Positions 9,102 to 18,532 of a stretch of 64,000 nucleotides of DNA are shown piece by piece. Each line of letters begins with the position of its first letter. The stretch's first letter is position 1. Where the stretch lies: assembly GCF_022012395.1 (NCBI RefSeq), contig NZ_JAKLTQ010000001.1, forward strand, positions 124,001-188,000. Direction: 5' to 3'. The notes beneath the pieces were generated by a model. The model was not told the DNA's origin and did not search any database. It worked only from the letters and a program-made list of their open reading frames with translations. This stretch comes from Arthrobacter hankyongi (GTDB lineage Bacteria > Actinomycetota > Actinomycetes > Actinomycetales > Micrococcaceae). The position numbers and the translations under genes are program-made.

Positions 9102-9692
9102 CTACTCGATGGTGGCCATCAGCTCCACGACGCGCTCCAGGAAGGCATCGACCTGGTTCTCCTCGTAGCCTTCGCTGCCCTTGGCCTCACGGAACACCGC
9201 CCGCCGGACCACGTCCACGCTCAGCGGCTGGTCCTGTTCGAAATAGTTCAGCAGTTCGCCGCAAAGCGCATCCACGTCCTGGACGTTGTAGCTGCTGGCG
9301 TTGCGGTGGCTGGGCCGGCGGAAACGGTCGCCGGGTGCGCGGTGCAGCCGGGCCCGCAGCACTGACGACAGCCTGCCGATCCTGGTCAGCCAGGCCTCCT
9401 CCCCCTCCTGCGCGATCAGCTCGTCGCGCTCACGCTGGGCAAAGGCGTCCTCGAGCCGGTCCAGGGCGGAGTCGACGGCGCGCGGATCGTAGCCCCCGCG
9501 CGCCGGGTCGAACGACACGGTGCGCACATCGTGGCTGGTAACCGGGGGCAGCGACGGATCCCAGCCATCGTAGTATTGGCGGGCCCGGTCCAGGAACTGG
9601 TCCACCTGGCGCATGTTGTAGCCCTGTTCGCGCCGGCTCACACGGTCAAACGGGCCGGTGCCACGGCCGGCGCGGGTGGTGGAATGTGCCAT
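9102..9692 (-). CDS. DivIVA-domain repeat protein
   Basis: Protein of 196 residues that carries four copies of the short DivIVA N-terminal motif: FDRVSRREQGYNMRQVDQFL, FDPARGGYDPRAVDSALDRL, FRRPSHRNASSYNVQDVDAL and FREAKGSEGYEENQVDAFLE. Each has the F...GY...VD.fL pattern that in DivIVA/GpsB proteins makes the membrane-binding, polar-localising head. The long coiled coil of Wag31/DivIVA is missing, so this is a repeat of heads only. I chose the ATG at 9692 (product MAHSTTRAGRG). A TTG 33 bases further upstream is possible but has no better ribosome site. The function is unknown and probably lies in cell-pole or envelope organisation. Confidence 0.75.
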   Translation of the reverse strand: MAHSTTRAGRGTGPFDRVSRREQGYNMRQVDQFLDRARQYYDGWDPSLPPVTSHDVRTVSFDPARGGYDPRAVDSALDRLEDAFAQRERDELIAQEGEEAWLTRIGRLSSVLRARLHRAPGDRFRRPSHRNASSYNVQDVDALCGELLNYFEQDQPLSVDVVRRAVFREAKGSEGYEENQVDAFLERVVELMATIE

Positions 9693-9782
9693 TGCTTCTG
9701 CGGGTCCTTCTTGCTCTGGTATCAATTGAATGCTTTAAGTTGTACCGCGGCGTGCGTCCGGAACGGCGGTACGGCACGAGGG

Positions 9783-10703
9783 TCAGCCAGCACCGGGAGC
9801 CAGCAGCACTGCCAGCAGGTAACCCACGGGCGCGGCGAAGGTGATTGAATCCAACCGGTCCATGACACCGCCGTGCCCGGGCAGCAGGTTGCTCATGTCC
9901 TTGATGCCCAGTTCCCGCTTGACCATGGATTCGGCCAGGTCCCCGGCAGTCGAGGCAGCCACCGTGGCAATGGCCAGTACCAGCCCGAACCACCACTGCA
10001 GGTGCAGGATGAGCACGGAACAGAGCACGCCCACCATGATCGCGCCGCCCACGGACCCGGCAAAGCCCTCCCAGGACTTCTTGGGACTGATCTTCGGCGC
10101 CATCGGGTGCTTGCCGAACAACGCACCGACCAGATAGCCGAACGTGTCATTGGCCACCACCAGCAGCAGCATGGTGGCAACCTTGAGCGCGCCGTCGGGT
10201 TCGCTCAGCAGCAGCAGAGCGCAGCTGATGAACAACGGCACCCAGGACAGGACGAAGACCCCGCCCATGGCCCGGCGCCCGGCGTCCCGGGGGGATTCCA
10301 GGCAGGTGTAGATCAGCAGCGCCAGGCCGGTGGCCACGAGGGTGAAGCACAGTGCCTCGGGCCCGCCGTAGAAGGCCGCGAACGGCATGGCCGCCGCCCC
10401 GGCAAACAGCGGGGGCATCGGGATGTGGATACCCTTGACGGCCAAGGCACGGGAGACTTCCCATGTCCCCACCACCGAGAAGGCGGCAACCACCGCGACA
10501 AAGGCGGAGGGCATCACGAACAGGCCAACCAGGACGATGGCCAGCATGGCCAGCCCCACCCCGATCGCCGCGGGCAGGTCGCGCCCTGCCCGGGACGGCC
10601 GGGTGGTGCGGCGCCGGGCCCGGCGGACTGCCTCGGAAGGCAGCGAGCCGGGGCCGGCGGTGTGCCGTCCGCCAGCCTGTGTCGAAGGCTGGTCCTCGCT
10701 CAT
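9783..10703 (-). CDS. cdsA: Phosphatidate cytidylyltransferase
   Basis: Makes CDP-diacylglycerol from phosphatidate and CTP, the branch point to all phospholipids, in the cytoplasmic membrane. The protein has 306 residues with a basic, Pro/Ser-rich soluble N-terminus of about 45 residues and about eight membrane segments. The family signature is present near the C-terminus (residues about 262-285): SMVKRELGIKDMSNLLPGHG followed by GVMDRLD. The ATG overlaps the frr stop by one base (TGATG), so the two are translated together. The order rpsB-tsf-pyrH-frr-cdsA is conserved in actinobacteria. Confidence 0.95.
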   Translation of the reverse strand: MSEDQPSTQAGGRHTAGPGSLPSEAVRRARRRTTRPSRAGRDLPAAIGVGLAMLAIVLVGLFVMPSAFVAVVAAFSVVGTWEVSRALAVKGIHIPMPPLFAGAAAMPFAAFYGGPEALCFTLVATGLALLIYTCLESPRDAGRRAMGGVFVLSWVPLFISCALLLLSEPDGALKVATMLLLVVANDTFGYLVGALFGKHPMAPKISPKKSWEGFAGSVGGAIMVGVLCSVLILHLQWWFGLVLAIATVAASTAGDLAESMVKRELGIKDMSNLLPGHGGVMDRLDSITFAAPVGYLLAVLLAPGAG

Positions 10704-11260
10704 CAGACCTCGAGAAGCTCCGCTTCCTTACGCTTGAGCAGCTCGTCGATATTGTCGGTGTGGGCCTTCGTCCTGGCGTCCAGGTCCTTCTCGGCCCGCG
10801 CGCCCTCGTCCTCGCCGATCTCGCCGTCCTTGACCAGCTTGCCGATGCTGTCCATGGCCTTCCGGCGGATGTTCCGGACGGAGACCCGGGCGTCCTCGGC
10901 CTTGCTGCGGACCACCTTGACATACTCCTTGCGGCGTTCCTCGGTCAGCTCCGGCAGGACCACGCGGATCACGTTGCCGTCGTTGGCGGGGTTCGCGCCG
11001 ATGTCGGACTCGCGCAGCGCCTTCTCGATGTCGTTCAGCGCGCTCTTGTCGTAGGGGGTGATCAGCAGGGTGCGGGCTTCCGGGTTCTGGAACGATGCCA
11101 GCTGCTGCAGCGGCGTCGGCGTGCCGTAGTAGTTCACGGTGACCTTGGAAAACAGCGCCGGGTTGGCTCGGCCGGTCCGGATGGTGGCGAAGTCCTCCTT
11201 GGCCACCTCCACCGCCTTGTCCATCTTCTCGGCGGCCTCATGCAAGGTTTCTTCGATCAC
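10703..11260 (-). CDS. frr: Ribosome recycling factor
   Basis: Protein of 185 residues, the standard length. With EF-G it splits post-termination ribosomes. Conserved stretches are visible: [14 protein letters not shown] near residue 25 and [19 protein letters not shown] near 120. The family-typical N-terminus ([20 protein letters not shown]) is also present. The start follows AAGGAGACACCG. The gene overlaps the downstream cdsA by one base. It lies 215 bases downstream of pyrH, and that gap contains an interspersed repeat. Confidence 0.97.
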   Translation of the reverse strand: MIEETLHEAAEKMDKAVEVAKEDFATIRTGRANPALFSKVTVNYYGTPTPLQQLASFQNPEARTLLITPYDKSALNDIEKALRESDIGANPANDGNVIRVVLPELTEERRKEYVKVVRSKAEDARVSVRNIRRKAMDSIGKLVKDGEIGEDEGARAEKDLDARTKAHTDNIDELLKRKEAELLEV

Positions 11261-11340
11261 GGTGTCTCCTTAGACGGTTCTGCACACTGTACTGCCGGCC
11301 GCGCAGCGGGCTGGCGGGCTCTGCTATCCATCCTAGCGGG

Positions 11341-11440
11341 TGGGCCAGTCCCTTTCGTGTCGGCTGCGCCGCCCCGTCCGCGGCCTGCCCCGCACGCTTC
11401 GCGCACGGGGCCCCTGGACGCTCCCTTGCGGGACCCGGCC
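11341..11440. repeat. Interspersed intergenic repeat, copy A
   Basis: The frr-pyrH gap contains a hairpin element. Bases 11388-11410 are identical over 23 bases to 60682-60704 and fold with a TTC-type loop. Similarity to the second copy extends on both sides (a shared TGTCGG block upstream and a CCCCTGG block downstream), about 75 bases in all. This is a dispersed, non-coding repeat. Whether it acts as a terminator or mRNA stabiliser between pyrH and frr is not known. Confidence 0.6.
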
Positions 11441-11475
11441 GGCCCGCCCTTGGCGTGCGGCCACCCGGCTGGGGC

Positions 11476-12225
11476 TCAGGCCGAGACGTAGGTGCCGATC
11501 TTTTCGCCCAGGATGGCCCGGGTGACGTTGCCTTCGCCCTCCATGCCGAAGACGACCATGGCCAGCTTGTTGTCCTTGCACAGGCTGAAGGCGGTCTGGT
11601 CCATGACCCGGATGTTGCGGCGCAGCGCCTCGTCGTAGGTGAGGGCGTCCAGCTTCTGGGCCGACGGGTCCTTCTTCGGGTCCGCGGTGTAGACTCCGTC
11701 CACCCCGTTCTTGGCGGCCAGCACGACGTCGGCGTGGACTTCCAGCGCGCGCTGGGCGGCGACGGTGTCCGTGGAGAAGTAGGGCAGCCCGGCCCCGGCG
11801 CCGAAAATCACCACCCGGCCCTTCTCCATGTGGCGGATGGCACGGCGCGGAATGTAGGCCTCGGCGACCTGGCCCATGGTGATCGCGCTCTGGACCCGGG
11901 TGTCGACGCCGGCCTGCTCGAGGAAGTCCTGCAGGGCCAGGCAGTTCATGACCGTGCCGAGCATGCCCATGTAGTCCGCGCGGGAGCGGTCCATGCCGGA
12001 GGCGGACAGTTCGGCGCCGCGGAAGAAGTTGCCCCCGCCCACCACGATCGCCACCTCGACCTGGCCGACGGTCGCGGCGATCTGCTTGGCGACACCACGG
12101 ACCGTGTCCGGGTCGACGCCAAGCTTGCCGCCACCGAAGACTTCGCCGGATAGCTTGAGCAGGACCCGGCGGCGCTTGGGTGCAATGCCGGCTGCGGTGC
12201 GGTCGATCTCGTTCTGGGTTTCCAT
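11476..12225 (-). CDS. pyrH: UMP kinase
   Basis: Phosphorylates UMP to UDP, a cytosolic hexamer of the amino-acid-kinase fold. The product has 249 residues from the ATG at 12225, which follows GGGAGG. The frame upstream to 12285 has no ribosome site. Visible motifs are [14 protein letters not shown] (phosphate-binding), [31 protein letters not shown] and the nucleotide-binding [11 protein letters not shown]. It lies between tsf and frr, its usual position. Confidence 0.96.
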   Translation of the reverse strand: METQNEIDRTAAGIAPKRRRVLLKLSGEVFGGGKLGVDPDTVRGVAKQIAATVGQVEVAIVVGGGNFFRGAELSASGMDRSRADYMGMLGTVMNCLALQDFLEQAGVDTRVQSAITMGQVAEAYIPRRAIRHMEKGRVVIFGAGAGLPYFSTDTVAAQRALEVHADVVLAAKNGVDGVYTADPKKDPSAQKLDALTYDEALRRNIRVMDQTAFSLCKDNKLAMVVFGMEGEGNVTRAILGEKIGTYVSA

Positions 12226-12331
12226 GGTGCCTCCCGGGCGTGGAATCGGTATCAGGTCAAGGATAGAGGGAGTTGGCCCGCGCAACGCCGGTTCCGCGGA
12301 CGGCTGGGTGCGTCAGCGCACATCAGGGCAG

Positions 12332-12364
12332 GAAAAAGGGGTGGCCACCAGTGGTGGCCACCCC
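12332..12364 (-). terminator. Rho-independent terminator of the rpsB-tsf operon
   Basis: Read on the minus strand, a perfect 12-bp stem (12353-12364 with 12338-12349) with a 3-base loop is followed directly by TTTTTCC. This is a textbook intrinsic terminator 49 bases after the tsf stop. A weaker 7-bp stem (12373-12379 with 12384-12390) lies just before it. Confidence 0.92.
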
Positions 12365-12412
12365 CTCCTTCCGGAACCGCTGCCGGTTCCGTCACTCAAC
12401 TACGTATGGACT

Positions 12413-13252
<840 letters not shown>

Positions 13253-13300
13253 TTGGACTCCAGTCCTCCCGTAATAAGCAGTTAGGTGGTTCCACCGGAA

Positions 13301-13325
13301 CGGCTGGCCGGAACCCGGCCAGCCG
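13301..13325 (-). other. Intercistronic stem-loop between rpsB and tsf
   Basis: Perfect 10-bp inverted repeat (13301-13310 with 13316-13325) around a 5-base loop, with no U-tract after it on either strand. It sits in the middle of the rpsB-tsf gap. It could slow or stop part of the transcription or protect the upstream message from exonucleases, adjusting the S2 to EF-Ts ratio. Confidence 0.55.
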
Positions 13326-13400
13326 TGCCAGCAGATGCCCCGCCGGATGGACGTCCGCGGGTCGGCCCGCAGGGTCCGCCACGGCAGGGGAAGTATGGAA

Positions 13401-14267
13401 TTACTTGTCGGTTTCGGCTTCGGTCTGCTCCGGAGCTTCGGCGGCGGGGGCCTCGGCAGCCGGCGCCTCGGCGGCGGGGGTCTCGGCAGCCGGCGCCTCG
13501 GCGGCACCTTCGAGCAGCTCGCGCTCCCACTCGGCCAGCGGCTCGGCCGGGGCCTCGGTGTTGCCGGCGGCGCGGTTGTTGCGGGCGATCAGACCCTCGG
13601 CAACGGCGTCGGCGACCACGCGGGTGAGCAGGTTGACGGAGCGGATCGCGTCGTCGTTACCCGGGATCGGGAAGTCGACCTCGTCCGGATCGCAGTTGGT
13701 GTCGAGGATGGCGACCACCGGGATGCCAAGCTTCTTGGCCTCGTCGACGGCGAGGTGTTCCTTCTTGGTGTCCACAACCCAGATCAGGGACGGGGTCTTG
13801 GCCAGGTTGCGGATACCGCCGAGGGTGGTTTCCAGCTTGGTCTTCTCACGCTGCAGGAGCAGGAGTTCCTTCTTGGTGCGACCGGAGCTGGCCACGTCCT
13901 CGAAGTTGATCTCCTCGAGCTCCTTCAGGCGCTGGATGCGCTTGGAGACGGTGGCGAAGTTGGTCAGCATGCCGCCGAGCCAGCGCTGGTTGACGTACGG
14001 CTGGCCGACGCGGGTGGCCTGCTCCGCGATGGCTTCCTGGGCCTGCTTCTTGGTACCGACGAAAAGCACGGTGCCGCCGTGGGCCACGGTGGCCTTGACG
14101 AACTCGAAGGCGCGGTCGATGTAGGACAGCGACTGCTGCAGGTCGATGATGTAGATGCCGTTGCGCTCGGTGAAGATGAAGCGCTTCATCTTCGGGTTCC
14201 AGCGGCGGGTCTGGTGGCCAAAGTGGACGCCGCTGTCGAGCAGCTGGCGCATGGTAACGACGGGCAT
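13401..14267 (-). CDS. rpsB: 30S ribosomal protein S2
   Basis: Small-subunit protein S2, 288 residues. The body carries [38 protein letters not shown] and [20 protein letters not shown], all typical. The last 35 or so residues are a low-complexity tail of AEAPAAE-type repeats, encoded by an imperfect tandem repeat at about 13430-13510. Acidic Ala/Glu tails are common on actinobacterial S2. The ATG at 14267 follows GGAAGGAGTGACGAC. It is the first gene of the rpsB-tsf operon. Confidence 0.97.
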   Translation of the reverse strand: MPVVTMRQLLDSGVHFGHQTRRWNPKMKRFIFTERNGIYIIDLQQSLSYIDRAFEFVKATVAHGGTVLFVGTKKQAQEAIAEQATRVGQPYVNQRWLGGMLTNFATVSKRIQRLKELEEINFEDVASSGRTKKELLLLQREKTKLETTLGGIRNLAKTPSLIWVVDTKKEHLAVDEAKKLGIPVVAILDTNCDPDEVDFPIPGNDDAIRSVNLLTRVVADAVAEGLIARNNRAAGNTEAPAEPLAEWERELLEGAAEAPAAETPAAEAPAAEAPAAEAPEQTEAETDK

Positions 14268-14704
14268 GTCGTCACTCCTTCCGGCAGAGCGGGCGCAGTT
14301 TCGGCGCCGCGGGACATCTGCCTGTAGACGGTTGATAGCGGATCGCCCGGCGGGCGAGGCTCCTGGCGCCTGAACTTAGCGGCTGTTGCCAGCCACACTG
14401 TGCCCGGACCGGACTTGCCGGACCGCCTGGACACACCCGCTGCCACCATGGGCGGCCGCCGGGATTCAGACACGCGTAGTCAGCTCCGGCCCAGAACCCC
14501 GCACGGCACGGCAAGATACCGGGCCGGAACATGGGTCATGAAGGCGCAAAACTGCTGGCACCAGTGTACTACACCCCTGCCCGGCATCGTCCGCGGCACG
14601 CTGCCCCGGACACCGCTCCTGCACAAGAGGCGCAGGCTGCCGCCCGTCCACATGGGGACACCGCGGAGTACCGCTGCCGGGCCGGGCACGGACAGAATCG
14701 GGCC
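14268..14704. other. Intergenic control region between rpsB and the M23 peptidase
   Basis: About 437 bases between two divergent genes. It must hold the promoter and 5' leader of rpsB on the minus strand and the promoter of the peptidase gene on the plus strand. I see no convincing -35/-10 pair, no terminator and no supported small gene. Plus-strand open frames start inside it at 14531, but the peptidase signal peptide sets that start at 14705. Confidence 0.4.
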
Positions 14705-15265
14705 ATGCGAAATTTTCGGCCCGCCCACGCCGCCTTGGCGGCACTTCTGCTGGCCTGCCTGGGCATTATCGCCGCACCGGCGGCTGCACTGTCCCCTCCC
14801 GCCGCTGCAGCACGGCCCTGGGACGGCACCACGGCGGGCGGCTATGCACCAGTCTGGGACTGGCCGCTGCAGCCGCTCCCCCGGATCCTGGCACCCTTCC
14901 GGCCGCCGCAGCAGCCGTGGCTCAGCGGGCACCGGGGTGTGGATCTGGCCGCCGTCCCGGCCGCAACCGTCGTGGCTCCGGCCGCCGGCACCGTCAGCTT
15001 CGCCGGCTGGGTCGTGGACCGGCCCGTCGTCACCATCGACCACGGCGACGGGCTGCGCAGTAGCTTCGAGCCAGTGGCGTCGGCTCTGCGGAAGGGGGAC
15101 GCTGTGGCGCGTGGGGATCCTGTCGGACAGCTGTCGGGGCGGGGGCATTGCGCCGGCCCTTGCATCCACTGGGGCGTCAGACGCGGCAGCCAATACGTCA
15201 ATCCGCTGCAGTTCGTCACCGACCTGCGCCCGTCGGTCCTGCTGCCTCGGCCGCCGGCGGGCTGA
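14705..15265 (+). CDS. Secreted M23-family metallopeptidase
   Basis: Protein of 186 residues. An N-terminal signal peptide (basic MRNFR, then ALAALLLACLGIIAAPAAA) precedes a lysostaphin-type peptidase domain. The zinc ligands are visible as H76 and D80 in GHRGVDLA and H155 in CIHWGVR, with H113 in DHGDGL as the catalytic partner position. It is likely a cell-wall endopeptidase or an M23-fold adaptor outside the membrane. I chose the ATG at 14705 because it places the signal peptide at the N-terminus. The longer frame from 14531 adds 58 unlike residues. It stands alone upstream of a tRNA gene on the other strand. Confidence 0.88.
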   Translation: MRNFRPAHAALAALLLACLGIIAAPAAALSPPAAAARPWDGTTAGGYAPVWDWPLQPLPRILAPFRPPQQPWLSGHRGVDLAAVPAATVVAPAAGTVSFAGWVVDRPVVTIDHGDGLRSSFEPVASALRKGDAVARGDPVGQLSGRGHCAGPCIHWGVRRGSQYVNPLQFVTDLRPSVLLPRPPAG

Positions 15266-15312
15266 CGGTACCCCTGCAGCAGCACCGGGCGGCACCGGCG
15301 CACTGTCAACTC

Positions 15313-15389
15313 TGGTAGGGCGGGTGGGGCTTGAACCCACGACCAAAGGATTATGAGTCCTCTGCTCTGACCGGCTGAGCTACCGCCCC
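15313..15389 (-). tRNA. tRNA with CAT anticodon (elongator tRNA-Met or tRNA-Ile2)
   Basis: On the minus strand a full cloverleaf folds: acceptor GGGGCGG/CCGCCCT, D-arm GCTC...GAGC, anticodon arm GAGGA-CTCATAA-TCCTT, T-arm GTGGG-TTCAAGC-CCCAC, discriminator A and encoded CCA. The anticodon is CAT. It has a normal 1-72 pair (G-U) and a Met-elongator/Ile2 style body, not the initiator form with three G-C pairs. Whether it is charged with Met, or modified with lysidine to read AUA as Ile, cannot be settled by eye. The TTTGGTCG variable region is reminiscent of Ile2. Confidence 0.92.
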
Positions 15390-15567
15390 TTGGCCGCGCT
15401 ACCGCACCCTGCCGCCGGACAGTCCGGCCGGGCTGCGGAACACCGCGACTAAGCCATACTAATTGCTTTTTCTACCGGGTGCGCACCATGCACGCGGGCA
15501 CCGGCCGCCGGGCGGCCGCCCGTGCCCGGGTGGCGCACCTTCACGTCCCGCGCCGGGCCGGCCGGAC

Positions 15568-16821
15568 CTAAGCCAGGTAGTCCTCCGCCGTCCCGCCGCG
15601 GTAGAGGCGCTCGAACGTGTCCATCGTCTTGTCGATGGCGTGTTTGACCACCATCGCGTGGCTGGCCGCGCCCATCGCCTCGATCTGATCCGGCGCGCGG
15701 CGCAGGATCAGTTCAAGCTTGGCTGCCAGGTCGAAGGGGTCCCGCGGCGTAAACAGATAGCCGTTGACACCGTCCTGCACCAGGTGCGGCAGCGCCATGG
15801 CATTGGCCAGCAGCACCGGCTTGCTGGCAGACATGGCTTCCAGCGACACCAGCGACTGCAGTTCGGCCGTTCCCGGCTGGCAGAAGACCGTGGCCCGCAG
15901 GTAGGCCTGGCGCAGCGCGTCGTCGTCCACATGGCCGGCAAAATGCACCCGGTCCTGCAGTCCCAGTTCGGCGGTCTTTGCCTCCAGCGCCGGCCGGACC
16001 TCCCCGCCGCCGATAATCTCCAGATGGACGTTCAGGGCAGGATCGGTCCGGCCGACGGCGTCGATGAGCACATCCACGTGCTTTTCCTGGGCCAGCCGTC
16101 CCACGAACAGCACGGTGGGATGCTCGGGCCTGTCCACCACCTCGCCCGGTGCCAATTCGTAGTGGGCCGTATCGATGCCGTTGGACAGCGGCAGCACCTT
16201 GTCCAGCCGGGCATGATCCCGCATGGCCTTGGCGGCCAGCGGCGTTGGCGTGGTGACCACTGCCGCCTTGCCCATGATCTTGCCCATGTCGCGCCAGGAA
16301 TTCCGGGCCACGATATCCAGGAACCACTGCGGGAACGGCAGGAAGGGCTCCAGGTTTTCCGGCATGAAGTGGTTGGTGGCGATGGTCCGGATCCCCCGGC
16401 GCGTCGCCTCGGCGATAGTCGCCTGGCCGATCATGTAATGGCACTGGATGTGGACCACGTCCGGCTGGACCTCGTCGAAGGTCCGCCTGATGTCACGCTT
16501 GATTTCCCACGGCAGGCAGATCCGCCAGGTCTCGTGCGTGGGCACCGAATGCGAACGCAGCCGGTGGACGGTCGCTTCCTCGCGCTTCTCGGACCAGCTG
16601 GGTCCCCGATCCGGACGGGTGGCAAGGATGTGCACCTCATGGCCGCGCTTGGTCATCGCGCTGGCCAACCGGAAGCCGAACACCGCCGCCCCATTGACGT
16701 CCGGCGGATAGGTATCTGCCGCAATCAGAATCTTCAGCGGCCGCGTGCCATGGGTCTGGTCGACGCGGGAGAGGACTCCTTGTTCGGTATTGGCCATGCT
16801 GTTCATCTGTTGTGTGCGCAC
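15568..16821 (-). CDS. GT4-family glycosyltransferase
   Basis: Protein of up to 417 residues with the GT-B fold of glycosyltransferase family 4. The N-terminal domain has LKILIAADTYPPDVNGAAVF and GHEVHILATRP. The C-terminal nucleotide-sugar half has PTVLFVGRLAQEKHVDVLI and the donor-site EX7E region ELQSLVSLEAMSASKPVL. Similar proteins make mannosylated or glucosylated lipids, and a CDP-alcohol phosphatidyltransferase is encoded two genes upstream, so glycolipid synthesis is plausible. The start is uncertain: GTG 16821, ATG 16806 and ATG 16797 are all in frame and none has a strong ribosome site. Confidence 0.85.
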   Translation of the reverse strand: MRTQQMNSMANTEQGVLSRVDQTHGTRPLKILIAADTYPPDVNGAAVFGFRLASAMTKRGHEVHILATRPDRGPSWSEKREEATVHRLRSHSVPTHETWRICLPWEIKRDIRRTFDEVQPDVVHIQCHYMIGQATIAEATRRGIRTIATNHFMPENLEPFLPFPQWFLDIVARNSWRDMGKIMGKAAVVTTPTPLAAKAMRDHARLDKVLPLSNGIDTAHYELAPGEVVDRPEHPTVLFVGRLAQEKHVDVLIDAVGRTDPALNVHLEIIGGGEVRPALEAKTAELGLQDRVHFAGHVDDDALRQAYLRATVFCQPGTAELQSLVSLEAMSASKPVLLANAMALPHLVQDGVNGYLFTPRDPFDLAAKLELILRRAPDQIEAMGAASHAMVVKHAIDKTMDTFERLYRGGTAEDYLA

Positions 16822-16839
16822 CTAGGATTCGCTCTGATG

Positions 16840-17748
16840 TTACTTGCCGGCAGCCTGAGCCCTCCGGCGGGCCTCCTCCTGCTTCTGCAGGACGTCCGGA
16901 TGGTGCCGGGAGAGGGCAATGACCCCCACAATAGCAACCAAACCTGCACCAATCATGGCAATTGCGGCTGCCGGCTGCACATTGGGTTGCAGCTCACCTA
17001 ATATGAAGATGCCGATGCCGATGCCCACCAGCGGATCGATGACGGTCAGCCCGGCGATCACCAGGTCCGGGGGCCCGCTGGAGTAGGCGCTTTGCACAAA
17101 CCAGGATCCGAGGCCGGCAGCCGCGACAATCGCCACCATGGTGTAGATGGGCACATTGGCGATGAATTGCCCATTGGTGTTGAACAGATGCAGGCCGATG
17201 ATCCGCACCAGCACGGCGACGAAACCGAAGAGCATGCCGGCGCCCAGGATGTAGGCGAAGGCACTGAGCCGGTGCCGGAACAGCAGTTCCAGGGTCAGGA
17301 AGACCGCCACCACGACCGCCAGCAGCAGTACCACCGCCAGTTCATCCTCGGCCGCCACGGTCTGAGTGTGTGCCGTCACGGTGACGGCCAGCAGGACAAA
17401 GGCCGCACTGCCGGCCACACAGGCGCTGACGGCGACCACCGTCATCCGGTTCAGCCGGATGCCTTGGTCCTTGGAATTCACGATGGTGGTGATGACCAGT
17501 GCGATCGCCCCGATTGGCTGCACCACGGTCAGCGGTGCGGTGAGCAGTGCGAAAACGTTCAGCGCCATCCCAATGCCCTGCAGCGTCAGGCCCAGCACCC
17601 AGCGTGGGTTGCGGGCCATGCGCAGCAGCCCGTTCGGGCTGAGCTGCAGTCCGCCGGTGCTGGCCTGGACGGCACTGGCCTGCCGCTGGGTGCCCACGGC
17701 CAGGAAAAACGCTCCGAGCAGGGCCGCGGCGACAGCTATCCAGACCAT
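16840..17748 (-). CDS. DMT-superfamily membrane transporter
   Basis: Protein of 302 residues with nine to ten hydrophobic segments and a charged C-terminal tail (KQEEARRRAQAAGK). The pattern matches the EamA/NIPA-like branch of drug/metabolite transporters in actinobacteria. The stop is 18 bases upstream of the longest glycosyltransferase frame, and the CDP-alcohol phosphatidyltransferase lies 33 bases upstream on the same strand. The three genes probably form one operon linked to membrane lipid or polyprenyl-linked sugar metabolism. The transported substrate is not known. Confidence 0.8.
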   Translation of the reverse strand: MVWIAVAAALLGAFFLAVGTQRQASAVQASTGGLQLSPNGLLRMARNPRWVLGLTLQGIGMALNVFALLTAPLTVVQPIGAIALVITTIVNSKDQGIRLNRMTVVAVSACVAGSAAFVLLAVTVTAHTQTVAAEDELAVVLLLAVVVAVFLTLELLFRHRLSAFAYILGAGMLFGFVAVLVRIIGLHLFNTNGQFIANVPIYTMVAIVAAAGLGSWFVQSAYSSGPPDLVIAGLTVIDPLVGIGIGIFILGELQPNVQPAAAIAMIGAGLVAIVGVIALSRHHPDVLQKQEEARRRAQAAGK

Positions 17749-17781
17749 CTGGTCCCGGCTCTTCTGCCGGCCTCCGGCCCG

Positions 17782-18414
17782 CTAGGCATGCGGCCGTCCA
17801 CCGTCGAGTTGGCCGCGGTGGAGCTGCCCGTACTTGCGGGTCGCCGCCCCCATGTACCCCCACCAGGCCAGCAGGTGGCCGGCACAGCCGAGAATGAGGA
17901 AAACGTAGGCCAGCATGCCCACCCACCAGAACTCCGGGCCCAGCGCACGCTCCAGCAGCAGCAACGGAGTCCCGATCAGCAGCAGCGCCGTGCGCACCTT
18001 GCCCACGTTCGTCACCGGAAGGTCCGGGCTGCCGTGGAACAGGACCAGTGCATACACCAGCAGGATGGCATCCGGGATGACGATGCACAGCAGCAACCAC
18101 AGCGGTGCCAGCCCGTACACGACGAACGAGACCGCAACAATGATCAAGGCCAGCCGGTCCGCCAGCGGATCCAGCCAGCGGCCGACGGTGGAAACCTGGT
18201 CGAACCGCCTGGCAATGTAGCCGTCCACCCAGTCGGTACAGCCCAGGATCACCAGCACGGCGGTCGCTGCCGCATACTGGCTCTCCCCGAGGTAGCCCAC
18301 GAAGACCGGCACGAGCAGGAACCTAGCCACTGTAATGAGGTTCGGCACTGTCCAGAAGGTGCGGCGTTCCCGGTAGTTGAATCCGCTCCGCGTGCCCGCA
18401 CCGATGAACCTCAT
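17782..18414 (-). CDS. CDP-alcohol phosphatidyltransferase family protein
   Basis: Membrane enzyme of 210 residues that joins a CDP-diacylglycerol-type donor to an alcohol. The full family motif D-x2-DG-x2-AR-x8-G-x3-D-x3-D is present at residues 61-86, beginning DWVDGYIARR and ending VGRWLDPLAD. Around it are about six membrane segments. I chose the ATG at 18414, ten bases after GGAGGGGGG. The frame upstream to 18477 adds residues without a start signal. Candidate products are phosphatidylglycerophosphate, phosphatidylinositol phosphate or cardiolipin; sequence alone does not decide. Confidence 0.9.
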   Translation of the reverse strand: MRFIGAGTRSGFNYRERRTFWTVPNLITVARFLLVPVFVGYLGESQYAAATAVLVILGCTDWVDGYIARRFDQVSTVGRWLDPLADRLALIIVAVSFVVYGLAPLWLLLCIVIPDAILLVYALVLFHGSPDLPVTNVGKVRTALLLIGTPLLLLERALGPEFWWVGMLAYVFLILGCAGHLLAWWGYMGAATRKYGQLHRGQLDGGRPHA

Positions 18415-18532
18415 CTGGCTGTGTCCCCCCTCCATGGAAATCGTTGCCGGGCGGCTCTGAGCCGGAAGCACCGGCATGTCCGGGCTCCGCCCCCGGGCCC
18501 AGGCCCGGTGCCGGCTGGCCCCGGGGCAGAGA

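Noticed and set aside
15496-15527. An intrinsic terminator for the glycosyltransferase gene
   Set aside because: A strong G/C hairpin is present, but on the minus strand no U-tract follows it; the T-run nearby (15467-15473) is on the wrong strand. Its role is unresolved.
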